DNA of 64,000 bases. Origin: Rubrimonas sp036735545. GTDB taxonomy: Bacteria; Pseudomonadota; Alphaproteobacteria; Rhodobacterales; Rhodobacteraceae. This document shows, piece after piece, positions 18,037 to 25,703 of this stretch. Numbering within the stretch: position 1 is the first letter of the stretch; each line of letters opens with the position of its first letter. Location of the stretch: the NCBI GenBank assembly GCA_036735545.1, contig DAINOD010000007.1, positions 4,000-67,999 on the forward strand, read 5' to 3'. The position numbers were made by a program, and so were the translations under genes. Below the pieces are notes generated by a model. The model saw nothing but the letters and a program-made list of their open reading frames with translations. It was not told where the DNA came from and made no database searches.

Positions 18037-19170
18037 TCATGCGCCGACCCGGTGAACCGCGGCGACGGGCGTCGAGAGACCGTAGTCCCGGAAGTCGCGG
18101 TTGAGCGCCGGCAGGGGCGCAATCGACATCGCGCCAGCCGCCGGCTCCATGACGATCATGGCGACCGTGGCGCTGAGGTTGTCGCCGCGGGACGGCCGAG
18201 GCGGCCGGCAGACCGAGAACGGGGTCTGGAAATCGTCGAACAGCGCCGCGCGGACGTCGGCCGGCGTGATCCGGCCGAGGCGGGGCGTCAACAGGCTGCG
18301 CACGCGCAGGTCGCGATAGAGGCTGTCGGGCACCGAGGCGACGCCCGTGTCGCGCAGCTTCGACAGCGCCACCGGGCTGATCCAGTGGTTCGCGTGCACC
18401 AGCAGCCCGTCGCGCTGCTCGACGACGAAGGTCTCGTCGGGGGCGCACTCGAAGTTGAAGACCAGCCCCTCCGCATGGCTGAGCACCATGTTGTTCGAGG
18501 CCGATTTTGGCGTGGCGTGGATCGCCCGGATCGCGCCGGCGAGCGTGTGCTGTTCGAGCGCCTTGCGCCGGATCAGCGCCAGCGGCACGCCGAGCCTGCC
18601 ATAATCGCGGTCGGACTCGAGGTAGTTCGCCGTGATCGCGAGCCCCGCAGCGTTGAGGCCGGAGCGCGCCAGCCCCCCGGCCTCGGTGAAGGTCAGCAGG
18701 TCCGGCTTGCCCTTCTGGCGCACGTGCAGCACGACGCCGGTCTCCGCGCACTCCGCCTTCCAGTCCCAGTTCTGCGCATGGATCAGCATGCCGCCCGCGG
18801 TCGCCTCGGGCAGCGCGACGACGCTGGTGCAGGCGTCCGGGTCGGGATCTTCGACATGGCCGACCGTGCGCTCGGCCAGTTTCAGGACCTCGGTCCGGGC
18901 GTTCAGGAGGGCGACGGTGGCGAACGGCGCCTCGGCCCCCTTCGCGATCCAGCGCATCTCCTCGACATAGCCGGCGTCGAACGCCTGCATTCCCGGCGTC
19001 AGCTGCGCGACCAGCGCCTCGACCTTCGCCAGATCGAACCCGAGCGCGGCGAGCTGGGCGTGGTAGTGCGCCGCGCCGCGCGACAGCCGCTCGCCGGCGA
19101 GCCGGCCGTAGCGCAGGCCCCGGTCGCGCGCGTCGCCTTCGAGTTCGATCAGCGGAAAATGCTCGACCAT
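18037..19170 (-). CDS. C45-family peptidase/acyltransferase (isopenicillin N acyltransferase-like)
   Basis: 377 residues, an Ntn-hydrolase-like fold. The likely nucleophile is C114 in DPDACTSVVAL, where the precursor would be cut before Cys to free the N-terminal nucleophile; GGMLIHAQNWDW follows, the conserved QNWDW segment of the acyl-CoA:6-aminopenicillanate acyltransferase family. Members hydrolyse or transfer acyl groups on amides. ATG 19170 with GAGGAAC ribosome site. It sits 68 bp upstream of the binding-protein gene in the same direction and may be the first gene of the operon. Likely job: deacylate the imported compound before oxidation by the DAO enzyme (inference). Confidence 0.88.
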   Translation of the reverse strand: MVEHFPLIELEGDARDRGLRYGRLAGERLSRGAAHYHAQLAALGFDLAKVEALVAQLTPGMQAFDAGYVEEMRWIAKGAEAPFATVALLNARTEVLKLAERTVGHVEDPDPDACTSVVALPEATAGGMLIHAQNWDWKAECAETGVVLHVRQKGKPDLLTFTEAGGLARSGLNAAGLAITANYLESDRDYGRLGVPLALIRRKALEQHTLAGAIRAIHATPKSASNNMVLSHAEGLVFNFECAPDETFVVEQRDGLLVHANHWISPVALSKLRDTGVASVPDSLYRDLRVRSLLTPRLGRITPADVRAALFDDFQTPFSVCRPPRPSRGDNLSATVAMIVMEPAAGAMSIAPLPALNRDFRDYGLSTPVAAVHRVGA

Positions 19171-19185
19171 GGGCTGTTCCTCGTT

Positions 19186-19220
19186 GCGTGTTCAGCACAG
19201 TCGGTATTTTGTGAACATGC
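19186..19220. promoter_or_regulatory. Inverted repeat between C45 and GntR genes
   Basis: GCGTGTTCA (19186-19194) and TGAACATGC (19212-19220) form a 9-bp inverted repeat with one mismatch and a 17-bp spacer that is AT-rich. It lies in the 74-bp gap between two divergent genes and ends 25 bp before the GTG of the regulator, a natural place for an operator read by the GntR-type protein encoded there (inference). Confidence 0.5.
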
Positions 19221-19244
19221 AAGACATTTCTGGAGTCATCAACG

Positions 19245-20159
19245 GTGAGCGCCGGGATCGCATCGAAGGGCCTCGACGGGGCGGGGGCGCGTCGCCCGCG
19301 CAGTCCGCTGCACCGCGCCCTTGCGGCGCGCCTGACGCGGCTGTTCCGCGAGCAGGGCCTCGCCGTGGGAGACCGCCTGACCGAACACGCGCTGGCGCGC
19401 GCGCTGGGCGTGTCGCGTACGCCCGTGCGCGCGGCGCTGCGCCACCTCGCCGACAGCGGCGTCGTCGCCCGCACGGCGCGCGGGCATGTCCTCGCGCGGC
19501 TGCCCGAGGCGGCGCAGGCCGAGGCGGACGCGATCGAGAAACCGGCGGAGGAGGCGCTGCTCGTCGCCATCGCGTCGGCGCGGGTGACGGGCGCGCTGGC
19601 CGACGCCGTATCCGAGGCGGACCTGATGCGGCGCTTCGGGGTTTCGCGCGCGGAGGTGCGGCGGGTTCTCGCGACCATGGGCGAAGCGGGCGTCATCGCG
19701 CGAAAACCGGGCTACGGATGGCATTTCGAGCCAATGCTGACCGATCCTGCGGCCCAGGCCGAGAGCTATCGCCTCCGCCTGCTGCTGGAGCCGGCTGCGA
19801 TCCTCGAGGAGGGCTTCGCGCTCGATCCGCGCTGGGCGGAGGCGATGCGCCGCCGCCATCAGAACGCGCTCGCGACGCCATGGGGCGCCACGTCGAGCGT
19901 CGGCTTCTTCGAGATGAACGCCGCATTCCACGAAGGGATCGCGCGGGCGTCGGGCAATCGCTTTATCCATGGCGCGATCGTCCAGCAGAGCCGCGTCCGC
20001 CGGTTCCAGAACTACCACTGGACGCTGGGCGAGGCGCGCGTGGAGGCCAACTGCCGCCAGCACCTTGAGATTCTCGACAGGCTGGAGGCCGGGGACCGGG
20101 AGGTCGCGAGCCTGCTGCTGCGCCGGCATATCGACCAGGCGAGAACGCTGGAGGACTGA
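19245..20159 (+). CDS. GntR-family (FCD) regulator with an apparent second winged helix
   Basis: 304 residues, longer than the usual 220-250. A first winged helix at about 20-80 includes LTEHALARALGVSRTPVRAALRHL and GVVARTARG. A second helix-turn-helix-like unit follows at about 98-162, with SEADLMRRFGVSRAEVRRVL and the wing AGVIARKPGYGW. The C-terminal FCD ligand domain (about 170-300) is all-alpha with the family metal-site residues plausibly in EMNAAFHEGIARASGN and RQHLEILDRLEAGD. GTG 19245 follows GGAG; the upstream ATG at 19217 is in another frame. Probably represses the divergent C45/peptide transporter operon until its ligand binds. Confidence 0.9.
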   Translation: MSAGIASKGLDGAGARRPRSPLHRALAARLTRLFREQGLAVGDRLTEHALARALGVSRTPVRAALRHLADSGVVARTARGHVLARLPEAAQAEADAIEKPAEEALLVAIASARVTGALADAVSEADLMRRFGVSRAEVRRVLATMGEAGVIARKPGYGWHFEPMLTDPAAQAESYRLRLLLEPAAILEEGFALDPRWAEAMRRRHQNALATPWGATSSVGFFEMNAAFHEGIARASGNRFIHGAIVQQSRVRRFQNYHWTLGEARVEANCRQHLEILDRLEAGDREVASLLLRRHIDQARTLED

Positions 20160-20243
20160 CTGGCGGCCAGATGTCTTTTGTGAGCTGATGAACCGGCAGG
20201 CGACCGGATCGCCCGCAATCGCGTCCCGTCAGGAAAGAGCGCC

Positions 20244-20570
20244 ATGTCCGCCGTCGTCCGAATCCGCCCCGAGGATTGCCCCACGCCCGCGGAGGGGCGG
20301 AAAACCGCAGCCCGCCAGTCCTATGTCGATCCGACCGGCGCGCTGACGGCCGGGATCTGGCGGTCGGCGCCCGACAGGCTGGATGTCTCCTATCAGCGCG
20401 ACGAGTTCTGCCTGATCCTCGAGGGCGAGGTCCGCCTGACCGGCGAGGATGGAGCGACGGAGGTGTTTCGCGCGGGCGACGCATTCCTCGTGCCGGCGGG
20501 GTTCCGGGGCGTGTGGGAGATGCCCGTCGCCGTCAGCAAGTATTACGTCCTGCATGACCCTTCCAGGTAG
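20244..20570 (+). CDS. Small cupin-domain protein (cupin_3/DUF861 type)
   Basis: 108 residues, one conserved beta-barrel. The sequence SYQRDEFCLILEGEVRLTGEDG and FRAGDAFLVPAGFRGVWEMP matches the cupin_3 signature of EutQ/ureidoglycine aminohydrolase-like proteins. Motif 1 has a Glu (DEF) instead of the HxH pair, normal in this subgroup. ATG 20244 with AGGAAAG upstream. Lies 84 bp after the GntR gene on the same strand and may be co-transcribed. A small-molecule binding or isomerase role linked to the amine/peptide pathway is possible, but no activity can be assigned. Confidence 0.85.
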   Translation: MSAVVRIRPEDCPTPAEGRKTAARQSYVDPTGALTAGIWRSAPDRLDVSYQRDEFCLILEGEVRLTGEDGATEVFRAGDAFLVPAGFRGVWEMPVAVSKYYVLHDPSR

Positions 20571-20839
20571 GAGGGCGGGCGCATCCGCGGCCTGCCTCGG
20601 GCTCCAGCAGCCCGCATCCATGAACTCCGACACGTCGTCGAGCAGCGCGCCCGGTTCAGTCGCGGTGACGGCTTCGTTGACGTCGGGTCGCTTGCCGGCC
20701 GTTTGCCGGCCCATGGCGGCCCTTGGCGGCCGATTGGGAACACGAGACCGTCGCCTCGAGGCGGCAGCGCGTGAACTCGCCCCCGCGTTCGACCCGGCGG
20801 AGGTGGCGCTCAAGTCCTGCGACGCCTGCGACTGGCCAC
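20571..20839. other. No gene recognised between cupin and Crp/Fnr genes
   Basis: 269 bp. Open frames exist on both strands, but none has a ribosome site or a recognisable domain. A short inverted repeat around TGCCGGCCGTTTGCCGGCC at 20692-20710 is present. This is the tail-to-tail gap of the cupin gene (plus) and the Crp/Fnr gene (minus). Confidence 0.5.
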
Positions 20840-21403
20840 CTAGCGTCGGGGCCCACCGCGCTGGTGACGCCCGCGGCGGCGCGCAAGTTCGCGATACAAC
20901 GCCTCGCGTGAGACGCCCAGTTCGGACGCGAGATCCTGCCAGGTCCCCTTCGGTGGCAGCGACTCGCCTTCGCCCAGCCACGCATCCAGCCGCTCGGCTA
21001 CGGTTCTGAGAGTGCGGAGTTCGGCCCTCAGCCGCGCCGCCTGAACGGCGTGGGCCAGATGCGCAGCCCATGCTTGCGCCAGTCGGGGCTCTTCCGCCAA
21101 CCGAGCGACGAAATGGGCCACCGGCACGGCGCGCAGCATCGCAGGCGCGACCGCCCGCGCGCCGCAGTGGTAGGCGGCCGCATAGGCCGACGCCTCGGCC
21201 AGAACCTGCCCGGCCCGCGCCCGCTGGAGCGTCACGGGCGCACCGCTCCCCGTCACCCGCGACAGCTCCACCGTCCCCCCGGTGACGAGGTACATCTCGC
21301 GCACGGCGTCACCGGCGTGGAAGAGCCATGCGCCACGGTCAAGCGGGCGCGGCTCTGGACCCTCGAAAAGGCAGGTTATCTCCGGCGACATGATCGAGAT
21401 CAT
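20840..21403 (-). CDS. Crp/Fnr-family transcription regulator
   Basis: 187 residues, short for the family (about 220-250). A cyclic-nucleotide-binding-like beta roll (about 15-110) with LFHAGDAVREMYLVTGGTVELSR, a dimer helix (about 110-145), and a C-terminal helix-turn-helix QDLASELGVSREALYRELARR that ends almost at the C-terminus, so the wing is abbreviated. No N-terminal Cys cluster for an iron-sulfur centre, so it is not an FNR oxygen sensor; a single Cys in AAYHCGARA is present. Divergent from the CpxP-like gene, start-to-start 58 bp, so it may regulate that gene. Ligand unknown. Confidence 0.85.
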   Translation of the reverse strand: MISIMSPEITCLFEGPEPRPLDRGAWLFHAGDAVREMYLVTGGTVELSRVTGSGAPVTLQRARAGQVLAEASAYAAAYHCGARAVAPAMLRAVPVAHFVARLAEEPRLAQAWAAHLAHAVQAARLRAELRTLRTVAERLDAWLGEGESLPPKGTWQDLASELGVSREALYRELARRRGRHQRGGPRR

Positions 21404-21461
21404 ATCCCGGCTCGCGCTGGCGTGTCATGCGGGCGCAAGGATGGTTGGAGACCACTGGCCC

Positions 21462-22055
21462 ATGAGAACGTTGTCCGCCCTGTCGCTCAGTCTCGCGCTC
21501 GCTCTTGCTCCGGCCATGTCGGGCGCTCAGGACCATGGCGGTCATGCGTCCCCCTACGCCGGACTCCAGGACCGCGCCATCAAGAGCCTGTCGGACAGCG
21601 ACATCGATGAACTGCGTCGCGGCGGAGGCTGGGGTCTCGCGCTGGCGGCCGAGTTGAACGGCGCGCCCGGCCCGGCCCATCTGCTGGAGCTGCGCGACGA
21701 GATCCCACTGAGCGCGGAGCAGGTCGCCGCCATCGAGGCGATCTTCGCACGGATGAAGGCCGAAGCGATCGAAGCCGGCGCTCGGCTGATCGCCGCCGAG
21801 GAAGCGCTGGAGGCCGGATTCCGGGCTGGCGGGCTTGAAGACGCTCGCCTGAGGTCGCTGGTCGACGCGGCGGAGGCCGCGCGGGCAGAACTGCGCTTCG
21901 TGCATCTGTCGCGCCATCTCTCGACGCCCGCGTTGCTGACGGATGCGCAAATCGCGCGCTACAACATGCTGAGGGGTTATGGCTCGGACCCATGCGCCAA
22001 CGCGCCCGAAGGGCACAACGCCGAGATGTGGCGGCGCCACAACAACTGCGGCTGA
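21462..22055 (+). CDS. Periplasmic CpxP/Spy-like protein
   Basis: 197 residues. Signal peptide 1-22 (LSALSLSLALALAPAMSGA), then a His-rich DHGGHASPYAG and a helical core LLELRDEIPLSAEQVAAIEAIF that resembles the LTxxQ-type helical repeat of CpxP/Spy periplasmic proteins. A C-terminal tail has two Cys (DPCAN, NNCG) and several His that could bind copper or another metal. ATG 21462 chosen because the signal peptide starts there; an ATG at 21441 is in frame. Divergent from a Crp/Fnr regulator. Role inferred as envelope metal stress or chaperone function; not proven. Confidence 0.75.
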   Translation: MRTLSALSLSLALALAPAMSGAQDHGGHASPYAGLQDRAIKSLSDSDIDELRRGGGWGLALAAELNGAPGPAHLLELRDEIPLSAEQVAAIEAIFARMKAEAIEAGARLIAAEEALEAGFRAGGLEDARLRSLVDAAEAARAELRFVHLSRHLSTPALLTDAQIARYNMLRGYGSDPCANAPEGHNAEMWRRHNNCG

Positions 22056-22088
22056 GATGGGCCGAGAGAACCCAGACCGCGAGATCCG

Positions 22089-23321
22089 TCAGGCGTGTCG
22101 CGGATTGATCATCGTCTGGGCGGAACTGACGAGGAAGCGCTCCGACAGAGGAAGACTTGCTGCGCCGAGCGCCCGCGCATCGGGACCGATCGACCCCTCC
22201 AGGACGGCGGGCGGGCGTATGCCGGCAAGGTTGATGCGCAGCAGGCGCGCTTTCGTCTCATCCACGAGGCGTCCCCGGATCGCAGCCGGCAGCCAGCCAT
22301 CGATCAGGACGGTATCGAGGTCGATGACGGACGCAGCCGCTCCGATCGCATGGGCGATCCCGTAGGCGGCTCGCTCGACCCACGGCGCGATCAGGTCGTC
22401 GTCCACGTCCCAGCCTTCGGGAGCATCCCAGAGACTGCCGACATCCCGACCGCGGTCCTGCATCCCCGCTTCGAGCCCCGAAAGCGAGGCCAGTTCGATG
22501 AGCTGGACAACCCTGCCGTCCGGGGTCGGCACCGGCATGGAGCCGAGCGCCCCAGCGTTGCCGGTGCGCCCGAGGAACAGGCTGTGCCTCAAGACGATGC
22601 CGCCGCCGATGAAGTAGCCGACGTAGAAATACAGGAAGTCGCTCGGCCGGCTGCCGCCGCCGAAGACGAGCTCGGCTCCGCATGCGGCCGACGCGTCGTT
22701 CTGCAGGTGAACGGCGTATCCGGTGATCGACTCCATTTCCGCCTTCACGTCGGTGTTGCGCCATGACGCCATCGCGTCCTCGGAAAGGCCGATGACGCGC
22801 GCCCACTCCCAGATCTGAGTGGGCATCGCTATGCCGAGGCCGGCGATCCGGCCGGCCTTGTCCGTGCTCAACTCGCCGGTCAGTCGCGCGATGGCGCCGG
22901 CTGCGAAGTCAAGGACCTCGCCTGCCCTCGGGTAGGTGTAGATGAGCCTGTCCCGCGCGCTGACGTGGCCCACGAAATTGGTCAGCACGAGTTCCGCGCT
23001 GCGCCGCCCGATCTTCAGGCCGAAAAAGTAGGCCCCGTCCGGCGCGAGGGTCATGGGCACGGACGGCTGGCCGACCTTCCCCCGGACCGGCTCGCCCTTG
23101 AGGAGAAGCCCGTCCGCCTCGAGCGCGCGAACGATAACCGATGCGGTCTGCGCCGACAGGCCGGAAAGACGCGCGATCTCGGCCTTGGGCAGGCTGCCAT
23201 GCTGGCGGACAAGCGTCAGCACGAGCCGTTCGTTGTGGTCGCGGACGCCCGTGAGGTTCGATCCGCGAAGGAGCAGGCGACGCGGAGTGCCATCCTCATG
23301 TCCGCCCGGAGGATGATCCAC
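22089..23321 (-). CDS. ROK-family transcriptional repressor (FrcR-like)
   Basis: 410 residues. N-terminal winged helix (about 18-75): NERLVLTLVRQHGSLPKAEIARLSGLSAQTASVIVRAL in MarR-like form. ROK sugar-binding domain (about 85-390) with GLGIAMPTQIWEW and FYVGYFIGGGIVLRHSLF. The ROK zinc motif CxCGxxGC is absent, as in several repressor members. GTG 23321 has GGAGAGGAG directly upstream; the longer TTG at 23375 has none. Divergent from frcBCA, so the natural role is a repressor relieved by the imported sugar. The palindrome at 23371-23404 is its likely operator. Confidence 0.9.
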   Translation of the reverse strand: MDHPPGGHEDGTPRRLLLRGSNLTGVRDHNERLVLTLVRQHGSLPKAEIARLSGLSAQTASVIVRALEADGLLLKGEPVRGKVGQPSVPMTLAPDGAYFFGLKIGRRSAELVLTNFVGHVSARDRLIYTYPRAGEVLDFAAGAIARLTGELSTDKAGRIAGLGIAMPTQIWEWARVIGLSEDAMASWRNTDVKAEMESITGYAVHLQNDASAACGAELVFGGGSRPSDFLYFYVGYFIGGGIVLRHSLFLGRTGNAGALGSMPVPTPDGRVVQLIELASLSGLEAGMQDRGRDVGSLWDAPEGWDVDDDLIAPWVERAAYGIAHAIGAAASVIDLDTVLIDGWLPAAIRGRLVDETKARLLRINLAGIRPPAVLEGSIGPDARALGAASLPLSERFLVSSAQTMINPRHA

Positions 23322-23370
23322 GGCGCGCTCCTCTCCCGTGGGAGACAGGATGACGGATCGGACATGCGCC

Positions 23371-23404
23371 GTCAATAATAAGTCACGTTGAGTTATTTAT
23401 TGAC
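23371..23404. promoter_or_regulatory. AT-rich palindrome, candidate ROK operator, with TTGACA box
   Basis: GTCAATAA (23371-23378) and TTATTGAC (23397-23404) are a perfect 8-bp inverted repeat with an 18-bp spacer; the inner AATAATAA / TTATTTATT stretches resemble the AT-rich NagC/Mlc class of ROK operators. TTGACA at 23400-23405 can serve as a -35 box for frcB, and TTGACG on the other strand at 23375-23370 as one for the repressor gene. Confidence 0.6.
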
Positions 23405-23498
23405 ATGGCGCGGCGTTTCGCGCTTTTCTGACGCCAAGGCGGCCGTCGGCCGCCAGCGTCGGCCGATCAACGGTCAACCGGAAACGGGAGGAAACGAA

Positions 23499-24527
23499 TT
23501 GACACGCATGCTCACGCTGCTCGCTGCTTCCACGGCTGTGATGGGATTTGTCGCAACCGCAGGCGGCGCTTCGGCCCAGTCGATCACCGCATGCCTGATC
23601 ACGAAGACCGACACCAACCCGTTTTTCGTGAAGATGCGGGAAGGCGCGGCCGAGAAGGCCGCCGAACTCGGGATCGAGCTCAAGACCTTCGCTGGCCGCG
23701 TGGACGGCGACCACGAGACCCAGGTCCAGGCGATCGAGACCTGCATCATCGACGGGGCGAAGGGCATCCTGATCGCGGCGTCCGACACCTCCTCGATCGT
23801 GCCGGCCGTCCGGCAGGCGCGCGATGCGGGGCTGCTCGTGATCGCGCTCGACACGCCGCTTGAGCCCATCGACGCCGCCGACGCGACCTTCGCGACCGAC
23901 AACTTCCTCGCGGGGCTGCTTATCGGACAATGGGCGCGCGCAAAGCTGGGCGACGCCGCGGAGACCGCCCGCATCGCGACGCTCGACCTCGCGATCAGCC
24001 AACCGTCGGTCGACGTCCTGCGCAACCAGGGCTTCCTGCAGGGCTTTGGCGTCGACCTCAACGACCCGAACGTGATCGGCGACGAAACCGACCCGCGGCT
24101 GGTGGGCTCCGATGTGACCCAGGGCAACGAGGAAGGCGGCCGCCGCGCCATGGAGAACCTCCTCGCGAGGGACCCGATGATCAACGTCGTTCACACGATC
24201 AACGAGCCGGCGGCCGCCGGCGCCTTCGAGGCGCTCCGCGCCATCGGTCGGGAGAACGACGTTCTCATCGTATCGGTCGACGGCGGCTGCCCGGGCGTGC
24301 AGAACGTGGCCGACGGCGTGATCGGCGCGACCTCGCAGCAGTACCCGCTCCTCATGGCCTCGCTGGGCATCGAGGCGATCAAGCGCTGGGCCGACGAAGG
24401 CGTGAAGCCCGAGCCGACGCCGGGCAAGGACTTCTTCGACACGGGCGTGGCGCTCGTGACCGATGAGCCCGTGGAAGGCGTCGACTCGATCTCGGTCGAA
24501 GAGGGCATGGCGCGCTGCTGGGGCTGA
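23499..24527 (+). CDS. frcB: Sugar-binding protein of a fructose-type ABC importer
   Basis: 342 residues. Signal peptide 1-26 (LLAASTAVMGFVATAGGASAQ), then a Peripla_BP_4 fold beginning ITACLITKTDTNPFFVKM. Segments AAELGIELKTFAGRVDGDHE, ATFATDNFLAGLLIG, TINEPAAAGAFEALRAIG and a C-terminal MARCWG closely match what I know of Sinorhizobium FrcB, the fructose/mannose/ribose binding protein. TTG 23499 fits the GGGAGGA ribosome site; ATG 23508 is too far. First gene of frcBCA. No fructokinase gene (frcK) follows, so the sugar must be phosphorylated by an enzyme encoded elsewhere. Confidence 0.93.
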   Translation: MTRMLTLLAASTAVMGFVATAGGASAQSITACLITKTDTNPFFVKMREGAAEKAAELGIELKTFAGRVDGDHETQVQAIETCIIDGAKGILIAASDTSSIVPAVRQARDAGLLVIALDTPLEPIDAADATFATDNFLAGLLIGQWARAKLGDAAETARIATLDLAISQPSVDVLRNQGFLQGFGVDLNDPNVIGDETDPRLVGSDVTQGNEEGGRRAMENLLARDPMINVVHTINEPAAAGAFEALRAIGRENDVLIVSVDGGCPGVQNVADGVIGATSQQYPLLMASLGIEAIKRWADEGVKPEPTPGKDFFDTGVALVTDEPVEGVDSISVEEGMARCWG

Positions 24528-24548
24528 TCGCGTCGGGACAGGACGTGA

Positions 24549-24574
24549 TCGAGGGGCGGCCGACCGCCCCTCGA
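24549..24574 (+). terminator. Intercistronic hairpin after frcB
   Basis: TCGAGGGGCGG / CCGCCCCTCGA, an 11-bp perfect stem with a 4-nt loop (CCGA), 22 bp after the frcB stop and 56 bp before frcC. No U-run follows. Such hairpins usually protect the binding-protein mRNA or partly terminate, making more binding protein than permease. Confidence 0.75.
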
Positions 24575-24629
24575 CGCCCGATGCGGTGGGCGCCGCACGG
24601 CCATGGCCGTATCGAGCGGGGAGGATGAC

Positions 24630-25703
24630 GTGACCGAGACCGCCTCCAAGGGGCAAGACTACGAGTCCGCGCTCTCGGCGGCGAGCCAGTCGGTCGCCGA
24701 ATTCGACGATCAGCGGACCGGCCTGGTGCACAGGCTCCAGAACCTGCTGCACATGAACCCGTCGCTGGTGCCGCTGATCGTTCTCGTCGTGTCCGTCGCC
24801 ATCTTCGGCATTCTTCTCGGCTCGCGCTTCTTCTCGCCCTTCGCGCTGACCCTGATCCTCCAACAGGTGCAGATCGTCGGCATCCTCGCCGCGGCGCAGA
24901 CGCTCGTGATCCTGACGAAGGGCATCGACCTCTCGGTCGGAGCGATCATGGTGCTTTCCTCGGTCGTGATGGGTCAGTTCACCTTCCGCTACGGAATGCC
25001 GGTGGAGCTGGCCGTCCTTTGCGGCCTGCTCTGCGGCGCGCTGTGCGGGTTCTTCAACGGCTGGCTTGTCGCAAAGGTCAAGCTCCCGCCCTTCATCGTG
25101 ACGCTCGGCATGTGGCAGATCGTGCTAGCCACGAACTTCCTGTTCTCCAGAAACGAGACCATCCGCTCGCAGGATATCGAGGCGCAGGCTGCGCTGCTTC
25201 AGTTCTTCGGCGGCAAGTTCAGCCTGGGCGGCGCGGTCTTCACCTACGGCGTGGTCTTCGTGGTGCTGCTGGTCCTCGTGCTCGCCTATGCGCTGCGGCA
25301 CACCGCATGGGGGCGGCATGTCTACGCGGTCGGCGACGATCCGGACGCCGCCGAGCTGTCGGGCGTTCAGGTCAAGCAGGTGCTGATCTCCGTCTACGTC
25401 CTCTCCGGCCTCATCTGCGCCTTCGCGGGCTGGGCGTTGATCGGCCGGATCGGGTCGGTGTCGCCGACGTCGGGTCAGCTCGGCAACATCGAGTCGATCA
25501 CGGCCGTCGTGATCGGGGGCATCTCCCTTTTCGGCGGGCGCGGCTCGATCCTGGGGGCCTTCTTCGGCGCGCTGATCGTGGGCGTGTTCACGCTCGGGCT
25601 CCGGCTCCTCGGCGCCGACGCGCAATGGACCTTCCTGCTCATCGGCGTCCTGATCATCGCGGCGGTGGCGGTGGACCAGTGGATCAGAAAGGTGTCGGGC
25701 TGA
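24630..25703 (+). CDS. frcC: Fructose-type ABC importer permease
   Basis: 357 residues. A hydrophilic N-terminal tail of about 45 residues precedes 8-10 transmembrane helices. Signature segments QTLVILTKGIDLSVGAIMVL and ESITAVVIGGISLFGGRGS are characteristic of the RbsC/FrcC branch. GTG 24630 follows GGGGAGGAT; the ATG at 24603 has no ribosome site. Ends 1 bp into the ATPase start (TGATG). Forms a homodimeric channel with the next gene product as motor. Confidence 0.93.
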   Translation: MTETASKGQDYESALSAASQSVAEFDDQRTGLVHRLQNLLHMNPSLVPLIVLVVSVAIFGILLGSRFFSPFALTLILQQVQIVGILAAAQTLVILTKGIDLSVGAIMVLSSVVMGQFTFRYGMPVELAVLCGLLCGALCGFFNGWLVAKVKLPPFIVTLGMWQIVLATNFLFSRNETIRSQDIEAQAALLQFFGGKFSLGGAVFTYGVVFVVLLVLVLAYALRHTAWGRHVYAVGDDPDAAELSGVQVKQVLISVYVLSGLICAFAGWALIGRIGSVSPTSGQLGNIESITAVVIGGISLFGGRGSILGAFFGALIVGVFTLGLRLLGADAQWTFLLIGVLIIAAVAVDQWIRKVSG

